A stretch of DNA of 64,000 bases from positions 186,001 through 250,000 of the forward strand of contig JAJSPD010000048.1 in assembly GCA_021307315.1 (NCBI GenBank). Reading direction: 5' to 3'. This DNA comes from Bisporella sp. PMI_857. Taxonomy: Eukaryota; Ascomycota; Leotiomycetes; Helotiales; Helotiaceae. A program made the position numbers and the translations under genes. Below, piece by piece: positions 11,571 through 22,944 of the stretch (within the stretch, counting starts at the first letter, position 1; every line of letters starts with the position of its first letter). The notes beneath the pieces are model-generated. The model was not told where the DNA came from. It searched no databases and saw nothing but the letters and a program-made list of their open reading frames with translations.

Positions 11571-11906
11571 GAAGATAGGAAAATCTGTTTTAAATTTGAA
11601 ATAATGAAACAAATATTAATAGGGTAGAAGAAGTCCTGAGATGCGAAGGCCCCATTCGATGATAATAACGAATTTATTACGCAAAGGAGCTATCAACGGT
11701 CAATCACGTGACATACCTCAAGCTCGTTATGCATGCTTGCCAGGGAACTTAGATCTCTAAGAGCCCTATACTAATTTCTATATAAGAATAGGATTTTACT
11801 CTTAAAACCTCTGGCTTCTTGTTATTATTTAAATATTAATTAATTAATAGTGAAAACTACTTTATTCTCTTAAGTCTCTACTTAAGTAATCGCTTATCAC
11901 TGTATT
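11571..11906. other. AT-rich flank of the transposon, no gene
   Basis: About 340 bp between the membrane gene and the transposon. The distal half (11770-11906) is AT-rich with TTAATTAATTAATAG. A CACGTG core occurs near 11705. No ORF or RNA gene is supportable. Confidence 0.5.
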
Positions 11907-11908
11907 TA

Positions 11909-11976
11909 ACGTAAGTCGTGGCGTAACGCGGCAAGTGGCGTAACGCGGCACTTTTTACGGCACCACCATACAATTA
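11909..11976 (+). repeat. Left terminal inverted repeat, 68 bp
   Basis: Begins ACGTAAGTCGTGG and ends CATACAATTA, identical in reverse complement to 13715-13782. It contains two adjacent direct copies of GTGGCGTAACGCGGCA, each with the partly palindromic core CGTAACG, which are plausible transposase-binding sites. Confidence 0.95.
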
Positions 11977-11992
11977 CCCATACAACTCAACC

Positions 11993-13708
11993 ATGACGCG
12001 TCGAAAGAGCCTATTGACTAAAAATCGTGATATTTAAATAGATCAAGCTGTATTAGATCTACGATCTGGCAAATATAAATCTGCAAAGCAAGCAGAAATC
12101 GCTTTACAGTTTCTAAAAAGTTCTGTAACGCGTCGCACTAATAAAAGTTTGTCGCGGTCTCAAGCACGCCAGCAACAACAAAAGCTCTTGTACGCAAAAA
12201 AGAAAGTACTTTTTAAGTAAATCAAAAAGCTTACTGTTAATAGCTATTCTCTAAAGCATTAATTGTTGAAAGAAATAGCCGAAAAAATTCGTACAAAACG
12301 CGTATCTAATTTAAACGACACGACTTTTTTTTTTATCGAACTTTTTCTACGATTTTGTTTTGGCCAAAACTGAATTCCACGATTTGTACAACGTCACGTA
12401 CACTTTAAAGTTATAATTAAACGTCGTATTAAGTCCGTACAAATAAATAGTGCTACTAAACTAGTTCTTGAAACTTAGTTCAACACGTATAATCAACTAG
12501 TACAAAAAAAGAAAATTTTGCAAAAAAACACATATAACATAAATAAGTCTAGATTTTCGATTAAAACAATAAAATCAACTCGAGTAATTACTGATTCAAG
12601 CTTTTATACGAAGTATTAAGCACATTTTAGCCGTTAAAAGTAAGTTTTAGTTGTAAAGTGCATTTGTAGTAATAAAACGAGTATTTCGCTATTTGTAATA
12701 TTCAAAAGCAAAAACGTACTTTAAAGCTGAATTTTACACGAAGTACTTAACAACTAGTATTTCTTAGCTAATAAAAAAAGCTAAACAAGCAATTTACACG
12801 AATTAAAGTAGTTAAAGCGTGTTTTTAAACTAGCAACTCGTGCAAAAGCCAATAGTCAATATCGACTTTTTATTTGTAATAGCTACGACTTACATATCAG
12901 TAAAAACTTTATAGCTTACTGCTTTTTTAACAAAATTCTTTTTTTTATACTTCTACTTTATACTTTACACTTGCTTTAACTATTCGACGTTGCGATTTTT
13001 GGCTTACTAAAAAAACGATTAACAGCAAAGCTTTTTTATTTGAACTAAGCTCAGTTTGCACAAATACAAAAGCATAAATAAATAGAAATATATATTCAAG
13101 CTCGATCAGAAATATTTAATACTCAACATATTGATTCTTTATAGCGTAAAGCAAAGCTATTTCTATTCAACCCAAAAAAAGCACTTTGTACAATTAAAAA
13201 AAAAGTCACTTTCGAAACGGAAACTTTAACTTAACTATCAATGTACAATGCTTTTAATCAAGTATTTGTAAATAGCTCGCTTCCAGATACGCAAAGCTTT
13301 CAAAAAGCAAACGAGCTTTTTTTATTAACAATTAAACGTCGTACAATTCTATTAACTTTTGTTCGAAAATATATCCGAAAATTAGCATTTAAAACAGAAC
13401 AACTTCGCGCAAAAAGTATTGTTTATCAATACGATGCAAATAACTTTCGATCAATCATAAAAAAGCGTGCAACTCGTACGAAAAGAAAAAAAGTCGTTTT
13501 GAAAAGTCAATTTTATATTTTTACGCCAGAATTACACAAAGCAGTAGTAAAAACTGAATTAAACACAAAAAATCGAGCAAAAAAAAAAGTGAAAACCAAA
13601 AACAAAAGTCGTTTGTACAAAGCTGAAAATAAGAAGGATATTGAGAAAGAAGCTAGAGATAAATCAGAGAGTGAAATTGAGGACTGTATTGTAGTTGATG
13701 TTGAGTAA
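11993..13708 (+). pseudogene. Decayed pogo/Fot1-family transposase
   Basis: One reading frame of 572 codons runs from ATG 11993 to TAA 13706-13708 without a net frameshift but with many internal stops. The N-terminus (MTRRKSLLTKNRDI, then IDQAVLDLRSGKYKSAKQA) matches the helix-turn-helix DNA-binding start of fungal pogo/Fot1 transposases. SLSRSQARQQQQKL, EIAEKIRTKR and IPRFVQRHVHFK continue the CENP-B-like part. Stops sit where the family has Trp or Gln (before IDQ, before IKKL, before IPRF, before FNTY), as expected from C-to-T and G-to-A change. The last 155 codons are open again and Lys-rich. The DDE catalytic region is too mutated to read. Non-functional. Confidence 0.9.
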
Positions 13709-13714
13709 TTAATA

Positions 13715-13782
13715 TAATTGTATGGTGGTGCCGTAAAAAGTGCCGCGTTACGCCACTTGCCGCGTTACGCCACGACTTACGT
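13715..13782 (-). repeat. Right terminal inverted repeat, 68 bp
   Basis: Exact reverse complement of 11909-11976, including the two internal direct copies of the GTGGCGTAACGCGGCA unit. Followed by TA at 13783-13784. Confidence 0.95.
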
Positions 13783-13784
13783 TA

Positions 13785-14323
13785 GGCCTTAACTGCCTCA
13801 ACAGTTAACAGGAGCCGAAGGCTCAGAGACATCACACTATGCTACAGATTCGAATCTATCTATACTACCATAATCACCTCAAAATTCCTGCTTTAATACC
13901 TTCAATTTAGTGATTATATATACCCATTCCGCTATAACCATTGAGTACTCGTGCTCAGTTGTTTGCAGGCATGCTCAGACGCTATACTCTGAGTGTTTGG
14001 TAACCTTTGTTCAGTAGCTAGAGCAGGTCCTACAGCAATCACGAGGCTGTGTAGTGAGGCTAGATAATAGATGGCGGTGATGAGAGTCTCTTTTTCGAGT
14101 TGTTCTGTGGTTTAGTGTATTATACTGTTGTTTGAATAATTGGTATATTCGGCGTCTATTATAAACCTTTAGCTTTAAATTGATTATGCACACGAGACAA
14201 AAGATCAGCTAGATAAAATGTATCACAATATTATTACTTTACAATTCTCTCGAGGAAATCGGTAGTTTTCTTTCTATATTCTTTGTTTGCAGATATTCAT
14301 CTCATTAGGCTTTCCTGGGTTAT
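13785..14323. other. Intergenic between transposon and HET gene
   Basis: About 540 bp with no supported gene. It becomes AT-rich towards 14100-14320, which is the 3' side of the minus-strand HET gene. Nothing resembling a second transposon end was seen. Confidence 0.5.
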
Positions 14324-17300
14324 TTAGCCGACTTGAAATCCAAAAATAGACCATTTCTTTTTATCAAGCTTATCCTGTTGGTGCCCTTGTTTATAGGCCA
14401 TGGGCCCTGCCGTATCGGGTTGTCCTAGAGGGGTTGCTTCTCTTTGGGCCGTCACACTACCGTTAGCTAGATTTTCTGACTCATCTACTGTAAGGTTTTG
14501 ACTTTTTCCAAGATTTGTCATGGCATCAATTAAATTTTGGGGGGGCAGCTTGCCCTTGACCACATCCTCTTTTACTCTGGGTTTTGGCATATTTGGCCGC
14601 AGCAATTGCTCTCTGGTCTTGATGTCCTGGTAGCCGTCAACACACCACATGGAGTCCTCGGGCATCAGCTCCCCAATTGGTGCGTCGTGAAGATTGCCAG
14701 AAGGTAATGAAAAATGAGTACTTGGGGGAGCGATACGAGAAACCTGCATTCTGCGGATGATTTGGCAGCAATAAATCTTCTTGTTGACTCGTTCTGGCTC
14801 CTTCCGCCTCCATATCTCGCGGTAAACCTCCACCAGGAGCCCTATCTCAGGCGGCCATTCACTTGGTTTGGGGCGGGAGAGTATAATGCCGAAGTCAGGT
14901 GCTTTATTTAAATTGAGGCTTCTGAGGATATTTTCCTGAGCCGCCTGTGTCTCCCTGTCCTCTTCATCCTTTTCGATGACAGTTGCTCTATACCATTCGG
15001 CAAGGTGTCGGTCAACGGGAAATTCCACTTTTCTCTCTGTGTGGTTAGCAGCTAGGACTACACGAGGATCGCCACTGTGTAGCAAAAATCCGGGATAGTG
15101 CACGAGAAGGCCTTCCTGATGCAGTTCTGTGGGCTTACCAACCATGGTCAATGGATATGGATGGTCTTCGTCCTTACCAGACATCCAGGTTCTTGGGGCC
15201 CATCCGAATCCAGCTTTGGACAGTCTCTCCCCAGGTAAGAAGATGAGTCCTGCCGGTATTGATCCTTCATAGGTGCGATGGATAAGAGTCCAAAAGTCCT
15301 GCATCTTTTGTTCACGGCCTAGCCTTGGATCAGCCTTTTCTCTCGCGGGAATCTTAGTAGCTCTTTCAATAGAACTACCACGGTAATCCAGATTGAGCAA
15401 AGTTGAGAGCGCAAGCGTCTCATCCTCAAACCGGGAGGTGATCTGTATTAGATAAGACTGCGGTCAGTACTAATCGTGGTGTTGACTGAAGTGAAGTATT
15501 GCTGAAATTTAATTCGATAACGTAGATGTAACTTACTCGCCATCGAGTGGAGTGCCAGGCACTTGCAATTACCATTGAGCCTCTCGTTTGAATCGGGTGG
15601 TCTTTCCGGTTTCTAATCTCTCTGTCCTTTCCCATCAGATTATAATAGAGCTTGCGCTTGATAAGTTCAGCCATCGACTGCTGAAACGCTGCTGAATTCA
15701 CATCTTCACTTGTTCCTTCAAGCTCCAGCCACGCTATCTGTTTATCTACGTCTTCTAGAATGACTGTACCTCCCCCGGAATCTTTAAAAGCAACCCACAG
15801 ACGTCGGCTGAGGAATGCCTCCTGCAGAGTCCACAGTCGCCGCATCCAAGGACTGGTCAAGACCTTGATGAGGGTTTGTGAAGGCTTCTTGCCAGCATAG
15901 TCTTTACAGAGTTCCTTATCAATGACGATGGAACAAGTGGCAGAGTTAAAGACGTGGTAAATCTGACGGATAGCTCTGTTCTTGCGCTCTATGAAATTTG
16001 ACGAGGAATATTCAGGATCGGCACCTTCCTCAACTGGAATCGCCAGAGTGTCCATCCAAAAGGTTCACTCAGCCTATAAGAAGCTGGACACTTCTTGTCG
16101 AGTGCCGCCTTGACAAGCTTGGAGATGAAGTCGTGTTTTCTGCCGTCTAATTCTTCAATTTTGGCCTTTTCGAGGGCTTTTTGGATAAACTTGAGCTGGC
16201 ATGCCTGTAGTGAATTGGCTTTCCAATTGCCCATACCCTGTGACCAAACATGAGATATTGTTGCAAAACTCGGTCTTCTCAGGCTCCGCCCATCCTGGCG
16301 GTCCCATTTCTCCACCGTGATACCTCTAACACGACTTTCGGTTGTGCCATTCTTACCACTAGTATCTTCCTCATAGACGATTCTGAAAAGAGGAAAGTCG
16401 TGGGCTTCTGTTGTCATATCTGCACAGTCGAGTATGCTGTTTACGTCGCTCATCTTCGGTCCTAGGAGCTCGCATTGCTGGCAATCGCCATGATGCTGCG
16501 GGGGGTAGGTAGCCTCCGCTCTCTTAGATCCATTTTCATCGCTACTAGAAACCTGTCCCTCTTCTTGACCTTGCACATATATGCACTGTGACACTGTGCA
16601 ATTTGCATGCTGCTTTTTCTCATTTGAATAACCCTCATTGTGGTTTGCCCACGCCGCAAACAACAAAATTGAGCTGGCGCCTAGTTGCCCTCGCAGTACG
16701 GTCTGAGCCCTGAGGCACCAATTTGAACTCCTCATTTTGGTAAGAATATAAGACGGTGGACCCCAGCCCTCGTCATCATCCATGAACCAGCCATTTATTC
16801 TCAGCCCCAAGTCGTTCATGATATGAATCTTTGCAGCCGACAGAGTCTCCCCGAGAACCATGAGACAAAGTTCTAGCAGTTGTTCGCTATCGCGGTCTGG
16901 ATTACTTTCATATTCGGGAGCATCATGGTTACCCTCATAGCCACTTAGAGAAATTTTCGTTTCAAATTTGGAATGCTCCTTGAAGTTGGCACGAACTACC
17001 TTTCGAGCGATCTCGAGGGCCCGATCTGCGTCAATTAATCGTTCATGTAACTTTGCCTTATCGTGTGTGTTTTTAATTCCGTCGTGCCATTTTTGTAGCT
17101 TCTCAGGAAGTTTCTGTGTTGTTAGGAACCTGCTACTTTGATGCCTCGTGACAAGGTCTTCAAAGCTAAGAAGTGCATTTTCGGCGTCTTCCGCTCGCAC
17201 GATAAACGCAATGAGACCAAAGAAGAGCCAAGCCTGAAGAATTTCCAGTTTTCTAAAATTCGATCCTCCGTCAGGTTCTAGCACATCGTCTTCTTCGCGT

Positions 17301-17488
17301 CGCTTCCAGCTATTGCTTTGAGGAAAGTCTTCAAAGTCCTTGAAGCAAATTTCTGCCTTTTGTAAGAAATTCTCAACGACATTCTGCTGAACTCTTTTCA
17401 AAACACATGGAACTCGAATTTCATCCACTGGCCCGTAGCTGTGGAGATGATCCATCACTAGAAGTTCGGGCACAAAAGACCCGCCCAA
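14324..17488 (-). CDS. HET-domain (heterokaryon incompatibility) protein, with one frameshift
   Basis: Read on the minus strand from ATG 17488. A long N-terminal region (LRAQTVLRGQLGASSILLFA, then CQQCELLGP) leads into the HET signature FATISHVWSQGMGNW. The frame then breaks: KKCPASYRLSEP should continue FWMDTLAIPVEEG, but one base is missing in the A run at 16058-16061 (T run in gene sense). The next frame carries FWMDTLAIP and LWTLQEAFL down to the donor after 15537. An intron at 15536-15443 joins in phase to 15442-14324, which opens ITSRFEDETLAL and LLNLD as in this HET subfamily. About 1,020 residues if the shift is repaired. HET proteins trigger incompatibility cell death between unlike strains. 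Pseudogene or sequencing error cannot be separated here. Confidence 0.85.
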
Positions 17489-18859
17489 TGTCGCTGAAGG
17501 GAAGAGTGTCGTATAAACCGCGGCAAAAGAAGTGGGATAACTGAGACAAAGAGTAGGCGGCTCGTCACTGGTGGGAATATGAAGATGGACATCTAAGGAA
17601 CAGGCGGAAATGACTTAGCCAGCGAAAAGACATATGGAAACAATAATGAAGAATTGGTTACAAGACCATGGCGAATGGAGAGCGGAGGTTTTAGACCTTG
17701 CTAGGTGGCGGACCTCGCGTCATCTCAGAAGAAGGCTGGATTTCAAAGGGCGACGAAGCCGACCGTGCGCTCTAAGGAATGGTAAGTAGATGGTCCTCGA
17801 CACAGTGTGGGATTCCCTTGGAAGTGGTTCTCGGTATTGCTCGCATCCCATTCTCTAGGGAAAGCGTGTGGGTGCAGTGCCACTCGAAGCCTCTGATTCG
17901 ACGTGATCTTGGTGAAGGAGGGTGAAAATGATACTAAACTTTTCACTATGGTTTTTACGGTTCCCCAATCAAGAAAGCCGGTAGCTGCAGCTGGTGGGAA
18001 GCTGAAAGTCATGGTTCCATTTTAAGCCTCAATGCTTCAGTCCCTTCCTGGTAAAGTATACTAGTGAATGTTGTGTTACCTGACATAGATTGTGCTGCGC
18101 ATACACAGCCTTGCCCTCGAACCCTCCTCCTAATTAGAAGACTACATACTGCATTCATTCTACATTATCCTTTTGGGAAGGAAACCCAGAAATTGAGATG
18201 TAAACTTCTAGTACACTAAGTGTATATTGAGCTTTTCTTACAAATGCACTGATAGAATAATGATTCTAAGTTCGGTCTTTACTAGAGAAAATTATGAGAA
18301 AGATTCAAGGTTCCTATTAAAACTAGGGCCAATCCGGATGGCGTTTTCACCGCTCCAAACTTTCCGCATTCATGTGGTCAGCTGTCGGGCGCCATACTTA
18401 GGAAGAGGCACTGATAGCGGGAGGACTGTCAAGTTGCTTTTGATGGAAGGCGCCCTGACAAGTTCTGTAGACCCCCACAGTTTCAGTAATCAGTGGGGCT
18501 TATATCCATGTCACCGCATTTTTATTCGGCGCCTGCTATGAGAACTCCCGAGACAGCCAGTGGCGGAAAATTGATAGATCCAATACATTGACAGCAGTGA
18601 CAACCTGCATGGAAGCTGTTGACACTACTAAGTATAATTAGCTAGAAATGCGAGGTTCCCTTGCTGCTCTGTCAGCTGAAGTCCGAACACTCTCCTTAGG
18701 CAACGTCTCTTTGTTTGTGAGAAGGCAGTGGTCGGAAAGGGCATACCTTCATTCATATTCGACATTTTCTGCATTCAAGTAACCGAATTGAACATCTTAT
18801 TGAATATGCCGCCAGACAAACCTATCAACGCATCATAAAATCGTGACATCTCACAGGCC
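17489..18859. other. Intergenic, no gene seen
   Basis: About 1.4 kb between the divergent HET gene and NLR-like gene, so it should hold both promoters. A minus-strand ORF at 17743-18012 (89 codons, opening MTFSFPPAAATGFLDWG) is the longest open frame but has no recognisable motif. I do not call it. Confidence 0.5.
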
Positions 18860-21800
18860 ATGAGTCAATCAAGCATTGACGTGCGTAACGTACTACGGCC
18901 ATCTCCACAAATATGGGAAACGATTTACGAGGTTCCAAATGACAAGGCTTTCAAGGCTGAGTAAGTCCTATCATAATCGTCCTAAGCTCTAATCTGGTGA
19001 ATGAAGTTAGTTAATGTGGACTGGACTGATCGTGCTGACTACCCGTGCAGAGTTATACTCGTCCATGATCTCAAGAGAAGCGACTCGCGAGAGCGACTAG
19101 AAACCGATGTAAGAAAAGCTTGTTTAGCTTCAAATAAGACGACGGAAGTGAGCTTTCGCATAAGCGTCTATAGATTCAACTATGCGACGATTCGAAACAA
19201 GGCGAAGTTTGACATCGAGGTTGAACAGCTACAGGATAAAGTTCAAATACTGCTTGTAAGTTAATTACCGCTTTACAATGCCACGCTAACATACAATCGC
19301 CTAAGTTAAACAGCACGGGCATCAACCAGCTCCCATTCAACCATCATAAACTGGGTTGTCCAAAGATATTGCTCATTGGGTATGAACTTGGGGCATGGCT
19401 TGTGAAAGAGACCTTTGCCCGTGAGGCGCGACTATGGCATGGGAAATCTATGAGTCCGGAGACCTTTCTAGGACGTTTGACTGGAACTATCTTTTTAGGG
19501 GCGGATGCATACCGTAACTTCCCGTACTCCAAGTACCTGGAAACTCGGCTTTCAGGCCTAGGAAATACCGATGCAGCTGTGCCGGGTTTTAGATTAGGCC
19601 CTGCGAGACCGATCGACAAGATTCCACTAGATCGCTTTAGCCAGAGACTACTAATCATTGACTCTAATTTTATAGAAGCCCTGCAAAGGAGAGAGTGCAG
19701 GGATACGGCCTTAACTACTTGGATTCTACCAACACCAATCCGGTCTTCGGTAGTCCAGGTAAGTACTGCCCGTGCATTCTGATTACTCAGGCACTACTCG
19801 ATCCGGTGGAGAACATGATAGCTGACTACTAATATAACATAGTCATCGTCTCGTAATAATGGATTTTCAATTTTTCACAATCAGAAGGAGGAGAAAAAGT
19901 ACCCCAGGAACATATTTCGCTGGAGACACGGGGGCGATTCCAGGGAACGAATTCAAAACCCAAGCCGCGAGGAACTCGCTGGAGAAGATGAAAGTCCTGA
20001 AACAAAGCTGTGTTCCAAAATCCGTATTATAAAAAATCTGATTGTTGCCAAAGATTCACACATTCTACTTGAACAGGTCGCTGACCCACAAGATGAGGAC
20101 TTATATGAATACCTTCATCGGGATGATATTCTAGGCAATCCAGGGATATTACCCTCATCCAACCTAGCTGAGGCCAAATCAGGTGTTTCGGTTATTCCAG
20201 AGCAACTACGAGATAAGTACAAAGAAAAGGCTGAATTCCCCGAAGAGAGCTTGGGAGGAAAGCCTCCTCCTGGCATGAATCAATCAACGCTTCCCAAGAG
20301 CGGTTCGGAAACAAGTTTCACCAACCCAATCATCCAAATACAAAAAGATGGCTCCTGGGCGACCAATGCCGAGCAGAACGCAATGCAGGCTGCCCAACCC
20401 TCTAGTGATCCAGCAACGCCTCATTCTGTTGATATTTCGCCTAACGTTTCTCGTAATAATGATATAGCTGTCGACAAATTTGAAAAAGCTTTGCTTAAAT
20501 TCCAAGAGGGGTATTACTATGACGCCAGAGTCGAGCTAGAAAGCCTAAAGAAAGACACAAATGATATGGTTCCCCCTAAACTCTACCAGGAGATTACATA
20601 TCACCTCAGCATCGTCTTGATGAGACAAGGGGATTATCACAAAGCGTTTGAAATGGTTGAGAGTCTACAAAAGGAGGCAAGATTCCAGCAAATTGAAGGA
20701 GACCTTCTCGGGCAGAGTCCTCTTCCACAGATGTTGTTGGATAACCTTGAGGTAGAGGTAGTTCTTGGTACCACTCGGATTCTTGGACTGCTTCAAGGAT
20801 ACTTCGGCCATTACGAAAAGGCTGAAAAGATCTTGGAAAATGCTGCAACGGGGTGTGATAACTTTATTAGGGCCTGCCAGGACAGCCGATCACTGGCATT
20901 ATCAGTCACAAGTCTCACTCCAGTTGAACAAAGTGATGTGGAGACTTTTATGAACGAAGATACGCAGCGAAAACCAGGACACCTACAGATCGATACCAGG
21001 ACCGTGAGAGCTAAGATAGATCTAGCACGAGCAGAAGTCTTAATGTTGCGAGGTGAAGAAGGAAGGGCTTTTGATATTGCGAGATCGACTCTTCGATCTG
21101 CGGAGAGACAGTTTGGCATCAGGCACATGTTGACGCTTGAGGCTGCCTTCCTGAATGCCCTGATTTTGTGGCGCAGATTCGACAAGGAGGCAGAAACAGT
21201 GTGCACAACCACGATTAATGCCATGTCCAGACATCTCGGCAGGGAACATCCGCTCACCATGGAGGCTCTAAGCACTCTCGTCAGCATCTTCATTGCGCAA
21301 GCCCGCCCTTACGAAGCGCTTGACACCATCTCGGCCCTCTTGAAGCAGGCCATAAAAAAGCTTGGCATATCACATCCCCAGACTCTGAGATACCGATGCC
21401 AGCTCGGGAACGTCTACCTCGAAATCGGCAGTTATCTCCAGGCAAAGCAAGAGTTCGAACCCGTCTACGAGGCTGCGAGAGCGAAGTGGAAGGACCAACG
21501 GCTCGGTGAATATCCAGATGTCTTCAGATACTTGACGAAGTTAGCTACGGCAAACTACCGTATTGGGAAGTCCTCTATTGCACAAGAACAGGTCAAGGAG
21601 GCACTGAGTGGCCAGGCAAGGATTTTCAGAGAGGAATCCACCCATGCAAGGAGCGATGTCGACCCTATTTTTGAGAAATTGGACTTAGCACCAGACCCTG
21701 GGTTCACAATTGCCCCTCACCCTGATGTACTTGAGTCGCTAGTGGCTTATGCGTCGGTTCTCTCAAAGATCGAACATGACCAACAATACACCCGCGACAG

Positions 21801-22944
21801 CACGGTACTTGATATTTTCGAGCTGGTTTATAACATGAGAAAAAAGCACTACGGCGACTTTCATTTCTTGACGTTGAGCAGCGGTGTACGTTTTGGCATT
21901 ACATGTCTGCAACGCAACAACATGAGCCGAATTCTAGATCTCAATAGCTTTTTCCGTCGCATATATCGGGAATGTGAAGAATCTCTTGGGTCGAACCATA
22001 CAACCACTTGGGTAGCGAGGCTATGGGACATGTTCACGAACGGTTACAATCCCGAACCAGACAAGTTCAAATCCGAATTAAGGGTGATTGTGAAGGAAGA
22101 AACAGCACAGCTTGGCCAAAGCCACCCCATAGTCTTAGACTCATTGGTGAGGGTTTTTGCAGTAGAATTGATGCTGGATAGGCCCGCGGACGACATAGCT
22201 GATCTGCTGCTGAAGCAATTAAGACAGCCACAGGTCCTGGAGCAAAGACTAATGATGTCGTTGGAGCTTGAAGAAGCAGTGGCCACTCTGTACTGTAATA
22301 AGAACCAGTACGAACAAGGTTTACCAATTTTTGACTACCTCGAACAGAGGTTGAAGACACCCAGGCTCCTTGGAGAAGTCAGAGGTTTCGAGGAAGAGCT
22401 TGAAACATTTAGAACAAGAGTTAAGGAATCATTTCGGCAATTCCGAGACTCGGCCGAAAATCTCCTTAACGACGAAAAGAAGCGCAGTCAAATTGAACTA
22501 GCTGAAAGTGCGTATCGGCGTGTCGCACTACTGTCGAGAGCTCTTTATGGTGCGAATTATCATGAAACGGTTAAGGCGTTCTTTTGTTTAGCGAAATTTC
22601 TCCATACTAGTCGTGATAGTCAGAAATGTTTTGAAGGACTAAGCATTGTTGATAATCTTCTGGATGAGATCGATAATTCAAAGGCGAAGACAGAGGGATC
22701 ACAGCTCTGGGAGGGGCACACCGACGGCGAGGCCTCGCAACTTCCTATAGCAGAACTCGGACAGAGAGTACCGAGGGGTAGCCTTCACGAGAACAGGAAG
22801 GACAACGATGAAGGAGCTATGTTGGATGAGCTTTACCTAGACCTACTAAAGTTTAAAGAAAAGTTTCATCTTCAGTGGGAGAAGGAGGGAGAAAATAGTA
22901 TTCTAGAGGCCTCAGATCGAGAGGAAACAAAAAACGATATCTAA
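18860..22944 (+). CDS. NLR-like protein: inactive alpha/beta-hydrolase-type domain plus TPR array
   Basis: Four exons: 18860-18960, 19051-19255, 19306-19758 and 19843-22944, for 1,286 residues; every junction keeps frame. The N-terminal ~200 residues follow the lipase/hydrolase layout seen at the front of many fungal NLR-like proteins: VILVHDL where HG is expected, LLIGYELGAWLVKE in place of GHSLGG.VVKE, and GTIFLGA in place of GIIFLGTPH. The nucleophile Ser is Glu129, so it is probably not an enzyme. The C-terminal ~700 residues carry kinesin-light-chain-type TPRs with the hallmark HP.T..A/HPQTL (REHPLTMEAL, ISHPQTLRYR, QSHPIVLDSL). No NB-ARC or NACHT P-loop was found between the two. Likely a cytosolic recognition or scaffold protein; the partner is unknown. 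Confidence 0.85.

Larger units (their letters stand above)
11909..13782 (+). mobile_element. Fot1/pogo-like DNA transposon, complete but decayed (1,874 bp)
   Basis: Bounded by perfectly identical 68-bp terminal inverted repeats and by a TA dinucleotide on each side (11907-11908 and 13783-13784), the target duplication expected of the Tc1/mariner-pogo superfamily. The interior holds a single full-length transposase frame on the + strand (11993-13708), riddled with stop codons. The interior is very AT-rich whereas the terminal repeats are GC-rich. No second ORF is present. The element is an immobile copy by itself, but its ends look usable in trans. Confidence 0.93.
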
